DNA of 38,755 nucleotides from Morganella morganii H1r (GTDB lineage Bacteria; Pseudomonadota; Gammaproteobacteria; Enterobacterales; Enterobacteriaceae): NCBI RefSeq assembly GCF_000633515.1, contig NZ_AYMP01000030.1, positions 1 to 38,755 of the forward strand, read 5' to 3'. Shown piece by piece: positions 9,501 to 16,936 of this stretch (position 1 is its first letter; each line of letters starts with the position of its first letter). The notes under the pieces were generated by a model. It saw only the letters and a program-made list of their open reading frames with translations, ran no database searches and was not told where the DNA came from. The position numbers and the translations under genes were made by a program.

Positions 9501-9545
9501 GCTGAAGACAAAACAATCCATCTGTATATGTGCCGATCGTTTTAA
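6537..9545 (+). CDS. Large unrecognised protein with toxin/effector-like architecture; possible C-terminal His-Cys (Stv/C80-like) domain
   Basis: The protein has 1002 residues from ATG 6537, which is preceded seven bases upstream by AGGAG; an in-frame start at 6465 lacks such a site. There is no Sec signal peptide. The first 50 residues are polar (Ser/Thr/Asn/Gln), as in type III effectors. RTKR occurs at 235-238 and a hydrophobic stretch at about 304-328. The middle consists of repeated strand-rich units with Y-x-TDxGxxxIKxxxxYxxI patterns, e.g. YDTDGNRFIKVDDHFVNI and YVTDNGSFYIKLNNEYYPI. The last 120 residues include AAHAGR (His886) and end IHLYMCRSF (Cys999), resembling the end of caspase-like or putative adhesin Stv domains. 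Base composition becomes AT-rich toward the 3' end. Function as a secreted effector or toxin is inference from architecture and from its place beside the prophage junction. Confidence 0.6.
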   Translation: MPVSASQHRVSTGTYQNKLHNNFRLNSATKTQGINPDCPGIPDEIHHLGHRIDRVVNFHGELSGPSDQTTSARQGAIAPLLMLLSQVRFDDILPAATTNMSVFTSERSVFPSVSRDTGFTAMLNPVMNALHETGHFIARYDPLRFPPADASPVPQAGTEPAVTPAITRDLKSDSYIITGEQKKNELISGVVQYLVSDGQLTADEGNNAELWLRAEAAGMPMVAARLDNDGPGANRTKRALMPELDPRTGEHIKEHCAFEEELLDAQGENQGKLLLFEAQRAENPFRMIYDNNPDGRPSPEERGAADGLNIAADILTLGIKPLIGKIIAHAKRRKYYQNQGDNICAERFRRLIKAEVLTSLDDGGLSYQTASRTASRRIKPMELLHISPAQDRAAFYTRNPHTGIKNEILLKLKGAVNDNGREVYLKPTEKPNEFFTYHPDAVKPERLERRVIVDESNLSWRYADSFDSSKLNVEISEGKRQIRLHGANFDLHQNGAGKYEIVVNKVSGIKEFIPVYMEPLSRTWHLSTHNEHAVFSNQQIDIIKEIKVSKKDGFYYTPMGNNNPDYYGSGNIYSQEKIGESGHYSWGQYVEMNGELVPVKTVVTPKHGIHYEVYDLKFPEKNGYLIEWDGNRWLFERKTSVHVSKELEDLILPEMISDNVNAGKLSAPDHQGLRYDTDGNRFIKVDDHFVNIHKCEHRYCIKDRNNDNIFVDFKKNEFILHKNKVTDRFDATKVASIDISGLGVHAIPEYKNIYVTDNGSFYIKLNNEYYPIEFAGKDRRVVLIGSPNEIRFACIYKPEDGSLKNIGESLNQSILMYNKDIDVYISSDMSSEKTYVMKFDKIKNDLVNIPVHSVNKLNKQLYKVEFKNFSLYIPQKTSHDVYLAAHAGRNINFSGRIPDNLKLKFYTEKGKVLHGHVDDLQDLVNGKFNEVEIKKGGESIESYAISFDHESQINYANLAMESKKSIIKVKENGEVMLEQLLRDISAVFAEDKTIHLYMCRSF

Positions 9546-9570
9546 AGCATCTGCTGTATGGCGAGGATTA

Positions 9571-9595
9571 TTGCTCAGGATACTATCCTGAGCAA
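9571..9595. terminator. Hairpin between convergent genes
   Basis: A perfect ten-base inverted repeat, TTGCTCAGGA and TCCTGAGCAA, with a five-base loop lies between the stop codons of the large plus-strand gene and the minus-strand glycosyltransferase. T-rich flanks are modest, so it may act as a bidirectional terminator or an mRNA end stabiliser. Confidence 0.65.
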
Positions 9596-9605
9596 TATAT
9601 CATTA

Positions 9606-10745
9606 TTAAAGTTCGTTTCTGATTATGGTATGTGTGTCTGAAACAAATTTATCGACGGAATGATAGGTTTTGATATATTCCACTGCCTCAACCGATAATT
9701 TCTTCCGGTTTTCTTCACCGGTGATCAGTTTATCAATAGCATCAACAAATAAATCAACTTTATCAAATCCATCACCAAGCACTTCACCGACATCAATGCC
9801 GAATTTAGAGGTTAATTCGTCCGGGTTACGGTTGCTGACCAGTAACGTTCCGAATGATAACGCTTCGAGGAAGGAAACCGGCAATGCTTCATGAATCGAG
9901 GTATTTACAAGGATTTTTGCCTCACGAAGGTATTTATTTTTCTCTTCACCTTCGACATGACCCGTAAAGTGCAGGTTTGGAATATTTTCATATTCCTTCA
10001 TAATCTCGTGATTTTTATCATCATCACGGAATATTTTACCTAAAACAAAGAAGTTGTACTGCGGCATATTTTTTGCTATTTCACAGAACATCCATCCGCG
10101 TTTTACAGATGCAATACGGCCTAAAAAAACGATATTATCCTTTTTATGAAAGGTCGTGACATCAAAATTATAATCAATATCAATAGGGTTTGGCAAAAAA
10201 GTAATATCAACATCCGAATCCAGATGGTACAGGTCAATGGCTTTTTGATTCAGACATCTTGCCTGTGTAACAAATTTAACCCTGTCTTGTTTATACCAAT
10301 CATGAACAAGATCATAAATCCGCTGATTGTAATATGACGTTTCAGAAATAAGCTTAACGGTGAAAATTTCATCCCATTCATACATCGGGCGGGGATCCTG
10401 TATCCACAAAATCAGTTTTTTATTCGGATCAGGTTCATTTTTTATCACGTGTTCGTATGTCAGTTCCACACTGAAATACAGGTCATAATTTTTTTTCTTT
10501 AACCATTGTTTTGCAAACCAATTTCGTCGCGGTAATTTATATAAATTAACCGCGTCCGCAGTATAATTTTCTGCAAAAAAATGGCTTTTACCTTTGCCCA
10601 GTAAAATGTCAAACTCAAATTCTTCATTCGGAAGATATTTCGCCATGTAGTATCTGGCCAGGTACCCATAACCACCAAACCGGGTATTCAATGCCCCGAA
10701 AAATTCGTCAACAATCAATCCAACTTTTATTTTTTTCACGGCCAT
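9606..10745 (-). CDS. Glycosyltransferase, GT4 (GT-B fold) type
   Basis: The protein has 379 residues from ATG 10743-10745, which has GGAG nine bases upstream; an in-frame ATG at 10763 lacks this. The C-terminal half shows the GT4/GT1 donor-binding signature: VFLGRIASVKRG near the domain start, then NLHFTGHVEG, and HEALPVSFLEALSFGTLLVSN with the E-x7-E nucleotide-sugar motif. The N-terminal half (KVGLIVDEFFGALNTRFGGYG) is the acceptor domain. It is soluble or peripheral, with no membrane helix. It transfers a sugar from a nucleotide-sugar donor to an unknown acceptor, probably a surface glycan. It is not in a glycan operon: the neighbours are the toxin-like gene and a gene-free stretch, so the pathway cannot be deduced. 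Confidence 0.85.
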   Translation of the reverse strand: MAVKKIKVGLIVDEFFGALNTRFGGYGYLARYYMAKYLPNEEFEFDILLGKGKSHFFAENYTADAVNLYKLPRRNWFAKQWLKKKNYDLYFSVELTYEHVIKNEPDPNKKLILWIQDPRPMYEWDEIFTVKLISETSYYNQRIYDLVHDWYKQDRVKFVTQARCLNQKAIDLYHLDSDVDITFLPNPIDIDYNFDVTTFHKKDNIVFLGRIASVKRGWMFCEIAKNMPQYNFFVLGKIFRDDDKNHEIMKEYENIPNLHFTGHVEGEEKNKYLREAKILVNTSIHEALPVSFLEALSFGTLLVSNRNPDELTSKFGIDVGEVLGDGFDKVDLFVDAIDKLITGEENRKKLSVEAVEYIKTYHSVDKFVSDTHTIIRNEL

Positions 10746-11310
10746 GGTGGTGATCTCCGCCATTTAACGCTTTTCTGAAAGACAGTCTGAAACTGCGTTG
10801 TTTTGTGTAAAACTATCGTAACACCATACTATTCCTATGCTATTTATTTGGATGGAAAGCATAATTTTTTTCATTATATTGCGGGAAAAGGGAGAAATAC
10901 ATTGAAATATGCGGTGTTACAATCCTCTCTGTTGTCAGACAATCAGTGTTCGGCATAAGCGTTTGTAATATAATAATATTATTGCTTTTGTTAACACCAG
11001 TCTGACCTGGTGCCGACGTGTAACGGGATCATAAGAACCCTGAACGGCGGGATTCAGCCAACAGTCGGATGTGGACAATGGATTGCGGTAAAGGCAGCCT
11101 GACCGGCAGTATTATTCCGGATACAGACAGCGTCATTTTTACCTTTTTTAATTATCAGATGCGTAACCGGTGAATTTCGCTGCCGGTGAAAATATTATGC
11201 CGGAGAAACAGGGTGTAATCTTTCTCTCAGGCCGAAGGTGCGGGGGCAATCATGCGGGTAAAACGCTATAATCGGTGTCCGGTATATTGCAGATAAGGGT
11301 AATCTTTTTT
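10746..11310. other. Gene-free interval with probable divergent promoters
   Basis: No supported coding region was found in this interval of about 565 bases. The left part, upstream of the glycosyltransferase, is AT-rich and contains an AT palindrome around 10970-10985. On the right, TATAAT at 11267-11272 lies about 38 bases before the start of the next gene and is a reasonable -10 element, though no good -35 matches it. I see no recognisable riboswitch or small RNA. Confidence 0.4.
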
Positions 11311-11601
11311 ATGACTGACAACGACGATATGCGGGAATATTCAGAATTTGATTCTGAAGCTATTGCGCAGTGTAATCAAATCAGGGATATGCTGATGGCT
11401 GCACTGGAAAGGCGAAATAAAGAGATGCAGCGTCTGCGGATAAAAACACTGCAAATTCAGCGGGAGTTTCCCGGCGATCTGAAAAAACTCCAGGCGCATA
11501 TGCGGGAAATGAAAGATTCCAATAATGAAGTGATGGCGCTGGTCAGAGAATACAATGTCTGGGCGGAACGGGCCGGGCAGGATAAGCTGGTGCTGGAATA
11601 G
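11311..11601 (+). CDS. Small hypothetical helical/coiled-coil protein
   Basis: The protein has 96 residues from ATG 11311; a GTG at 11275 in frame is an alternative start. It is rich in Glu, Arg, Lys, Met and Gln and looks almost entirely helical. Residues about 20-75 (IRDMLMAALERRNKEMQRLR onward) have heptad-like spacing, so a short coiled coil is likely. There is no signal peptide or membrane segment. It precedes the exported protein at 11713 and the DUF1287 gene at 12316 on the same strand, and may share the TATAAT promoter just upstream. I do not recognise the family; chaperone-like or structural roles would be guesses. Confidence 0.65.
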   Translation: MTDNDDMREYSEFDSEAIAQCNQIRDMLMAALERRNKEMQRLRIKTLQIQREFPGDLKKLQAHMREMKDSNNEVMALVREYNVWAERAGQDKLVLE

Positions 11602-11712
11602 TGCCGGTAATTTTCTGATATGACAGCGCAGAGCCCGGCAGGTGTTTTACCCGGATATTTTACCCCGCTGCCGGGGGTTGACAGGGTATTGACTGTTATA
11701 TTCCTGCAGCGC

Positions 11713-12297
11713 ATGACGGTGTGTTTTTTTGCCTTCTTTTTGTTTTTTCTTCTTATTTTTTTTCCGGCACTGAAACCCGTTGCTGCTGAGGTAAGGTGCA
11801 GTAATCTTTCCGGGAAATATTATCTTTTATCCGGCATTACACTGCGGAATTTTTACCGGGAAATGTATTCCGCTGATACAACGGAACGGAAAGCATTACT
11901 GCAGCAAACACCTGATGAGCTGATACTGCAATATGCTGTAAACCGGCTGGCATTGTTTGACTGTACTATGGAAAAAGATCCTTCCGGGCTGCGTTGTTTC
12001 AGTTTTATTTATCCGGCAGAGCCGGATACCGGAACCCTAATTAATATTTCTCCCCTGAAAAAAGCGGCGCCGGGTTTATCTCCGGCAGAAACTGACGCAA
12101 TATATCTCAGTATCTTTCTCCGGTTGCGCTATACCTATGGTGGTTTGCTTGATGAAGAAGAGGCGGAAACGCTGGAAAAAGATGCCATTCTGGCCTGCGA
12201 AATAAAAGCAGCGCTGTACCAGAGTATATTACAGCTCAGTCCGCAGGATGCTGCCGGGGTATTACGTTATATCTGGGGTAACAACGGGATTTTCTGA
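11713..12297 (+). CDS. Exported hypothetical protein preceding a DUF1287 gene
   Basis: The protein has 194 residues from ATG 11713. This start places a strong signal peptide at the N-terminus: MTVCFFAFF, a very hydrophobic core, then KPVAA with cleavage likely before EVRC. An in-frame ATG at 11620 would bury that signal, so 11713 is preferred although its ribosome site is poor. The mature part is mainly helical and has four cysteines (VRC, FDC, LRC, LAC) that could form two disulfides in the periplasm. Its stop is 18 bases from the next start, so co-expression with the DUF1287 protein is likely. No family recognised. Confidence 0.7.
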   Translation: MTVCFFAFFLFFLLIFFPALKPVAAEVRCSNLSGKYYLLSGITLRNFYREMYSADTTERKALLQQTPDELILQYAVNRLALFDCTMEKDPSGLRCFSFIYPAEPDTGTLINISPLKKAAPGLSPAETDAIYLSIFLRLRYTYGGLLDEEEAETLEKDAILACEIKAALYQSILQLSPQDAAGVLRYIWGNNGIF

Positions 12298-12315
12298 GTC
12301 ATTGCGGAGGAAAGA

Positions 12316-12909
12316 ATGCGCAACACGATTACCGCAGTATGCACTGCTTTGCTGTTTACTGTGATAATACCTGCCGGTTACAGCGCGGAATCCCTGAGTC
12401 AGGCTGCTCAGCAGCTTGACAGGCTGGTATTGTATGATCCGTCCTATGAAAAAATTGCCTATCCCGGCGGCGATGTTTCTCCCCTGAAAGGGGTATGTTC
12501 GGATGTGGTGATCCGCAGTTACCGGAAAATGGGTATCGATCTGCAAAAAGAGGTTCACGAAGATATCAAAACGGCGTTTTCCCGTTATCCGGGCCGTAAA
12601 TTATGGGGACAAACCCAGCCGGATACCAATATTGATCACCGCCGGGTGCCTAACCTGATGGTTTTTTTCAGCCGGAAAGGGGAAACCAAACCGGTCACAC
12701 GCAATGCAACGGATTATGTACCCGGTGATATTGTGACCTGGCAGCTGGATAACGGCCGTCCGCACATTGGCATTGTGACTGATAAAACAGCAGAACGCAG
12801 CGGGAATCCGCTGATCATGCATAATATCGGCGGCGGACAGGTGAGTGAGGATGTGTTGTTCAGCTGGAAAATCACCGGGCATTACCGGTATAAAGCAGGC
12901 AAGGAATGA
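12316..12909 (+). CDS. DUF1287 family exported protein, NlpC/P60-like cysteine peptidase fold
   Basis: The protein has 197 residues. A signal peptide ends near GYSA (residue 24). The conserved DUF1287 blocks are present: GVCSDVVIRSYRKMGIDLQK with Cys61, NIDHRRVPNLMVFFSRKG, YVPGDIVTW, RPHIGIVTD with His150, and HNIGGG then EDVLFSWKITGHYRY. The Cys-His pairing resembles the NlpC/P60 papain-like fold, so a periplasmic peptidase or amidase acting on cell-wall peptide is plausible, though no activity is known to me for this family. GGAGG stands just before the start. It follows the exported protein at 11713 closely and ends in a terminator shared with osmB. Confidence 0.85.
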   Translation: MRNTITAVCTALLFTVIIPAGYSAESLSQAAQQLDRLVLYDPSYEKIAYPGGDVSPLKGVCSDVVIRSYRKMGIDLQKEVHEDIKTAFSRYPGRKLWGQTQPDTNIDHRRVPNLMVFFSRKGETKPVTRNATDYVPGDIVTWQLDNGRPHIGIVTDKTAERSGNPLIMHNIGGGQVSEDVLFSWKITGHYRYKAGKE

Positions 12910-12911
12910 AA

Positions 12912-12932
12912 GAGCCGGCGGTATGCCGGCTC
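12912..12932. terminator. Bidirectional terminator between DUF1287 gene and osmB
   Basis: Eight-base perfect arms GAGCCGGC and GCCGGCTC enclose a five-base loop between two convergent stop codons. A T-rich run (ATTTTTT) follows on the plus strand a few bases later. Confidence 0.7.
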
Positions 12933-12938
12933 CGGAAA

Positions 12939-13160
12939 TTATTTTTTACCCACCTGGTGGCCGATGAGTCCGCCGATTGCCGCACCGCCGACTGTTCCCA
13001 GCGCACTGCCGTCAGTCAGGACAGCACCACCGACAGCACCTACACCCGCGCCGATAGCCGTATTCCGGTCACGCTTTGACATATTGGCGCAACCGGCCAC
13101 AGCGAACAGCAGAACGGCAGACAAAGTCACTGTGCTGACTCTCTTAATATTCATTTTCAT
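12939..13160 (-). CDS. osmB: Osmotically inducible lipoprotein OsmB
   Basis: The protein has 73 residues. A lipoprotein signal with lipobox VAGC puts the acylated cysteine at residue 24. The mature part, KRDRNTAIGAGVGAVGGAVL followed by a second glycine zipper and ending IGHQVGKK, is nearly the same as E. coli OsmB. OsmB is a small outer-membrane-associated glycine-zipper lipoprotein induced by osmotic and stationary-phase stress; its exact function is unsettled. AGGAG lies eight bases before ATG 13160. Length matches the E. coli protein (72). Confidence 0.93.
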   Translation of the reverse strand: MKMNIKRVSTVTLSAVLLFAVAGCANMSKRDRNTAIGAGVGAVGGAVLTDGSALGTVGGAAIGGLIGHQVGKK

Positions 13161-13270
13161 CTTGTAAACTCCTGAACAATAGGCGTGTTACAACATAGTC
13201 CTGTTCGGGAACCGCCTGTATCAGAATAATCGGGAAATACGTAACAATCCCGGTATACCATCTCAGATTT

Positions 13271-13627
13271 TTATACTGTCAGTGTTTTAAAAGAAAGATG
13301 GCAATATAAAATTCCGTAAGTGGAATTTATCGCATTGCTGAGATGTTCAATCCGGTCATTATGCGCCTTGATTTCGGCTTCTTCCGCAACAACAGCATCA
13401 GCGACAGAAACAGCGGCGAAAGGATGTGTCGGCAGCAATGCAATCTGCGCATTATCTTTCAGCAGATACCACGGGGATGGGGCACCGGCAGGCAGTATTT
13501 CATGTTTGCGCAACCGCCAGCCACCCAGCATCTGCTTGTCAGTCAGCTCTTTTAACAGCGGCAACAGCACATCTTCCGTATCGCACTGGATGTGCGCTGT
13601 AATGATATGTTCTGTATATGATGACAT
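13271..13627 (-). CDS. Hypothetical cytoplasmic protein
   Basis: The protein has 118 residues, with GGAGGT at ideal distance before ATG 13627, which argues for a real gene. It has no signal peptide or membrane helix. The sequence mixes strand (HIITAHIQCD, WYLLKDNAQIALL) and helix (VADAVVAEEAEIKAHNDRIE), suggesting a small alpha/beta domain. Superficially the size and opening strand recall CutA-like folds, but the diagnostic CutA residues are not visible. I do not recognise the family. It is monocistronic between osmB and a gene-poor stretch. Confidence 0.65.
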   Translation of the reverse strand: MSSYTEHIITAHIQCDTEDVLLPLLKELTDKQMLGGWRLRKHEILPAGAPSPWYLLKDNAQIALLPTHPFAAVSVADAVVAEEAEIKAHNDRIEHLSNAINSTYGILYCHLSFKTLTV

Positions 13628-14091
13628 TGGTTACCTCCGTAAATCAGAAGATACTCTTTTATAGTAACCGGTTCATGTGTAAAAAACAGAGAATAAATAA
13701 CAGTCAATTCCTAATTTTGTTATTTTATGACGGATATCAGAATAATGTACAGACGGATAATTATCACCAGCCTGCGGTATCAGTCATAACCGGAATGTAA
13801 TCATTAATTGCCCGGACAGCGGATAATATTCAGTGCCGGCAGAATAAATCCGCCCGGCTGCCAGCCGTTTTTTACGGTTGCCTGACCGGTATCCGGAAGG
13901 AATTCTGATACTGAAGGCTGATAAACGTTTACTTAACGATTTCTGTAATGAAACCCATCAGAATGACAGAACTTCCCCGGATTGAGGATATGAGCACAGG
14001 GGCTAATAAACGGTGAACTCCGCCGGTAATAAACATGGTTTTATCTGTCCGGCAATGTAAAATACCGCAGATATTATTAACGAGGTGGAAA
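13628..14091. other. Gene-poor interval
   Basis: This stretch of about 460 bases carries the upstream region of the minus-strand gene at 13271 and the leader of the lipoprotein at 14092. Only short open frames without ribosome sites are present. No RNA gene or repeat was recognised. Confidence 0.4.
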
Positions 14092-14370
14092 ATGAAAAAA
14101 TTACTGGCAGTTATCGCCCTCTCTTTTGCACTCACCGCTTGCGGTGATGCAACACTGGATATGTCTTCTCAGCAAACAGCGCAGGAATCCATTGCTAAAA
14201 TGGAAAAAGATCTGAGTCCGGAACAATCCCGTGAACTGAAAGGCGCTATTACGAAAATCAGCTTCCAGGTCGCATTTGCCAGCGGTGGTGATGAAGACAA
14301 AATGATGGCGGGACTGAAAGAAAAATTACAGGGTAAAACAGCAAAAGAAATTATTGAGATGGCGAAATAA
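14092..14370 (+). CDS. Small lipoprotein (DUF6694-like)
   Basis: The protein has 92 residues from ATG 14092, with GAGGTGG shortly upstream. MKKLLAVIALSFALTAC is a clear lipoprotein signal with lipobox LTAC and acylated Cys17; Gly-Asp follow the cysteine, and an Asp at position +2 would favour inner-membrane retention by the Lol rule, though here +2 is Gly. The mature part is helical and polar, with SPEQSRELKGAITKISFQVA and KEKLQGKTAKEIIEMAK, a pattern seen in small lipoproteins annotated as DUF6694. Function unknown. A strong hairpin follows the stop codon. Confidence 0.75.
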   Translation: MKKLLAVIALSFALTACGDATLDMSSQQTAQESIAKMEKDLSPEQSRELKGAITKISFQVAFASGGDEDKMMAGLKEKLQGKTAKEIIEMAK

Positions 14371-14379
14371 CCCTCTTCA

Positions 14380-14414
14380 GCCTGCCGGTTTATCTGCTGC
14401 CGGCAGGCGCTGTT
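14380..14414. terminator. Bidirectional terminator after lipoprotein gene
   Basis: Nine-base arms GCCTGCCGG (14380-14388) and CCGGCAGGC (14400-14408) are followed by GCTGTTTT. It lies between the convergent lipoprotein and theta-like genes and may serve both. Confidence 0.7.
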
Positions 14415-14420
14415 TTATGG

Positions 14421-14621
14421 TTAACTGTTTCTGGCTGCATCACGGTGGAATTTAAGACGTTCCCGGAACCACGGGCGTAAATGCGCCGGACGCTGTTGCT
14501 CGACTTCTCTGTCAATCTTCGGCAGTTTCATTTTATCCCGCATGACCAGACCTTTTGTCAGGGTCTCTATTTCGTCCTCTTCTTCCTGTGTCATACGCGG
14601 TTTTTTCATACTCTCTGACAT
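14421..14621 (-). CDS. DNA polymerase III theta-subunit family protein (HolE-like)
   Basis: The protein has 66 residues, with GGAGG just before ATG 14621. The C-terminal half, KGLVMRDKMKLPKIDREVEQ followed by QRPAHLRPWFRERLKFHRDA, aligns with E. coli HolE ([20 protein letters not shown], then EQPEHLRSWFRERLIAHR). In E. coli, theta binds the exonuclease subunit epsilon (DnaQ) in the replicase core and mildly stabilises it. The N-terminus here is more acidic and divergent and the protein is about ten residues shorter. It could be the chromosomal theta of this organism or a diverged paralogue; a second, truncated relative lies in the prophage at 3777. It is transcribed alone or after the GT9 gene. 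Confidence 0.72.
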   Translation of the reverse strand: MSESMKKPRMTQEEEDEIETLTKGLVMRDKMKLPKIDREVEQQRPAHLRPWFRERLKFHRDAARNS

Positions 14622-14702
14622 AAATCCTCCTTTTTCTGCCAGTCTACTGTATTTTACCGCCGGGCGTGAGAACGTATTTTTACCCGGGATTATTCCGGCT
14701 GC

Positions 14703-15833
14703 TTATTCTGCTGATACCGGCAGTATGCCCCGTGCTGACAATGACTCAACCGTTGCTTCGATGACGGTATCCACAGAAATGGATGACATTTCATGCTCTC
14801 CCTCATTTTGTAATAATTTTGAGGCGAAACCGGAAATAACCTTATGCAGTTCATAATTCTGATAAGGGCCGGTAAATTGCGGATAGGTACTGACATGCAT
14901 GCTGATACTGGGGATTTTTAACGCAAATGCCAGGTGCATGGTTCCGGTATCATTCGTGACCAGCAGATCCAGGTTATTGATGGCCTGAGTTAATTCTTCG
15001 ATAGTGGTTTTGCCGATCAGCGGTTCAATCCGGCTGTGAAATTCAGGTTCAAGCAGACTGAAAAACGCATCGGATAAATGAACTTCATTCGGTGCGCCGA
15101 CCAGCACAATATTGAGTTCACGGTAACGGGTAAGTAAATAGCGTGTAAGTATCACAAAGTTTTCTACCGGCCAGCGACGTTCTTCACTGGATGCACCCAT
15201 CTGAAAACCAACCCGTTTTACGGAGGACGGTACTTTTGTCACATCACACGGAACATGCATCTCAACACTTTGTTCAGTAAAGCGGCAGCCGAGCGGTGCA
15301 ATCAGGTCAAGGCGGGCCTGTACTGAATGGCGGTGACCATGACCGCTGAAATTGGTCAGCCAGGGTTCAATAAGCGAACACGGATTTGCCGGATGATTAC
15401 AACGGAAAACAAACGGTGCCCCGGTCATGATGGCACTCAGGTAATCATACGGGTTATGTGAATGCATTATCAGCACCAGATCCGGCGTTCCGTGCGCTTT
15501 CAAATCTCTGACCAGTTTAGTCACTGTATTGACTTTACTGTTCCAGCAGACGACGTCATCCCAGTCTTTACCGATGCCGGTACGAATATAGGCCGCCATT
15601 TTATTGCCGGAAACAACGGTAATTCTGGCTTCAGGAAACCGTTTTCTGACTTCATGGATAGCCGGGGTATTCATCAGAAAATCCCCGAGCGCGGTTGTCG
15701 AATAAATGACAATATTGCGGAAGTCGATCGTCTCAAGCTGCTTAAAAGCCGTGACGGAGTGTGAAAAATCACGGCGGCGGGTATAAAGCTGTAAAAATAA
15801 ATTAACCAGTTTATGTTTAAATTTTTTGGACAT
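14703..15833 (-). CDS. Glycosyltransferase family 9 (heptosyltransferase-like)
   Basis: The protein has 376 residues. GT9 landmarks are present: NIVIYSTTALGDFLMNTPAI near residue 40 (acceptor-side loop after the first strand), FQMGASSEERRWP around 210 (nucleotide-sugar region), LVLVGAP-like strand, and LLVTNDTGTMHLAFALKIPS near 295, the family's ADP-heptose-binding signature. Members add heptose to lipopolysaccharide core from ADP-L-glycero-D-manno-heptose at the cytoplasmic face of the inner membrane. This copy is outside any visible core-LPS operon, so its acceptor and sugar are uncertain. AGGAA precedes the ATG. No transmembrane segment is evident. Confidence 0.88.
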   Translation of the reverse strand: MSKKFKHKLVNLFLQLYTRRRDFSHSVTAFKQLETIDFRNIVIYSTTALGDFLMNTPAIHEVRKRFPEARITVVSGNKMAAYIRTGIGKDWDDVVCWNSKVNTVTKLVRDLKAHGTPDLVLIMHSHNPYDYLSAIMTGAPFVFRCNHPANPCSLIEPWLTNFSGHGHRHSVQARLDLIAPLGCRFTEQSVEMHVPCDVTKVPSSVKRVGFQMGASSEERRWPVENFVILTRYLLTRYRELNIVLVGAPNEVHLSDAFFSLLEPEFHSRIEPLIGKTTIEELTQAINNLDLLVTNDTGTMHLAFALKIPSISMHVSTYPQFTGPYQNYELHKVISGFASKLLQNEGEHEMSSISVDTVIEATVESLSARGILPVSAE

Positions 15834-15914
15834 CGTATTTCCTGACAGGCAACCAATAATAGCATAGTGTTAATTTAGCATATTCCGCCGGAAATCTGCC
15901 GGTTCATTTTTGTG

Positions 15915-16808
15915 TTATTTCCGGCGGGTGGCGAGCCAGCATAATAAGGAACCGCCGGTGACCATCAGCACGCCCTGCCAGAATGAAAAGGAGAGAGCGG
16001 TGCTGAGTAATAATGCGGAAAACGCGGTGGAAAGTACCGGGGTAAAATAAGAGAGTGTGCCTATCAGGGCGACATTACCGCGCAGAACCGCAACGGTCCA
16101 GAGTGCATTAGCCGCACAGGACAGGGCGGCGGCGGCGATCAGAAAACCAACGGTCGAAACGGAAAATTCAGCGGGTAGTGTGATGCCGTCAAAGGCGGTC
16201 ACCACCCATAACATTACGGCGGTGATGATAAAAAACAGGGTAATTCCGTTATTACCGTCCGCCAGCCTGCGTGATAAATTACTGTAGAAGGCCCAGATCA
16301 CCGCACCGGCAAACGCGAGGCCGTAACTCAGCGGGTTAAGTGCAACGTTCGCTGCGACAGAGCTGAATGATAATCCGTTCTCACCGCCGATCACCCGGCT
16401 GATACCGAGTATTGCCAGCACCAGACCGGCTATCAGCGGTAAACGCAGACGCTGTCCGCCCATGAGTACAGCCAGCCCGACGGTCAGGGAAGGCCAAAGA
16501 TAGTTCACCATACCCAGTTCAATTGCCTGCTGACGGTTCTGCGAAAAACCGAGCGCCAGAATAAAGCAGATCTCATAACTGACAAACAACAGCGTGCCCC
16601 AGATAAGATAGCGGCGCGGCCAGCGGCGGATGGCCGGAAATCCGGTCACCAGCAGTAACATCACTGACCCGAGGGTGTATATCAGTGCCGCACCGAAAGC
16701 GGGCCCGAAATCCTCACTGACCCGTTTGATTAATCCGACAATGGTGCTCCAGAACAGAATGGCCAGAACGCCGTAAAATGTGGCGGTGTGTGCGGACAGT
16801 TTTCCCAT
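15915..16808 (-). CDS. yddG: Aromatic amino acid exporter YddG (DMT/EamA family)
   Basis: The protein has 297 residues from ATG 16808, with ten predicted transmembrane helices. It matches E. coli YddG closely throughout: WSTIVGLIKRVSEDFGPAFG, LLFVSYEICFILALGFS, QAIELGMVNYLWPSLTV, GNVALIGTLSYFTPVLS and SFSFWQGVLMVTGGSLLCWL. YddG exports phenylalanine, tyrosine and tryptophan and is an inner-membrane uniporter-like carrier. An in-frame extension to 16895 exists but adds non-homologous residues, so the shorter start is chosen by alignment; the ribosome site is weak (AGGC). It is divergent from the DUF924 gene. Confidence 0.93.
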   Translation of the reverse strand: MGKLSAHTATFYGVLAILFWSTIVGLIKRVSEDFGPAFGAALIYTLGSVMLLLVTGFPAIRRWPRRYLIWGTLLFVSYEICFILALGFSQNRQQAIELGMVNYLWPSLTVGLAVLMGGQRLRLPLIAGLVLAILGISRVIGGENGLSFSSVAANVALNPLSYGLAFAGAVIWAFYSNLSRRLADGNNGITLFFIITAVMLWVVTAFDGITLPAEFSVSTVGFLIAAAALSCAANALWTVAVLRGNVALIGTLSYFTPVLSTAFSALLLSTALSFSFWQGVLMVTGGSLLCWLATRRK

Positions 16809-16936
16809 GAATATCGGCCTGTGATAAATAATTGACAATATATGCGTTAAACTAATAATGGTTTCCCAGCATACCGTGATATGACCGCCGGGCAAAGGGA
16901 GAGATCCTCATGGCCGGACTGATAAGGAGCCTGACG

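Noticed and set aside
11195..11270. Resemblance of CTCTCAGGC and CCGAAGG to parts of a glycine riboswitch
   Set aside because: The conserved pieces are in the wrong order and no paired aptamer stems form. The downstream gene is not glycine-related.
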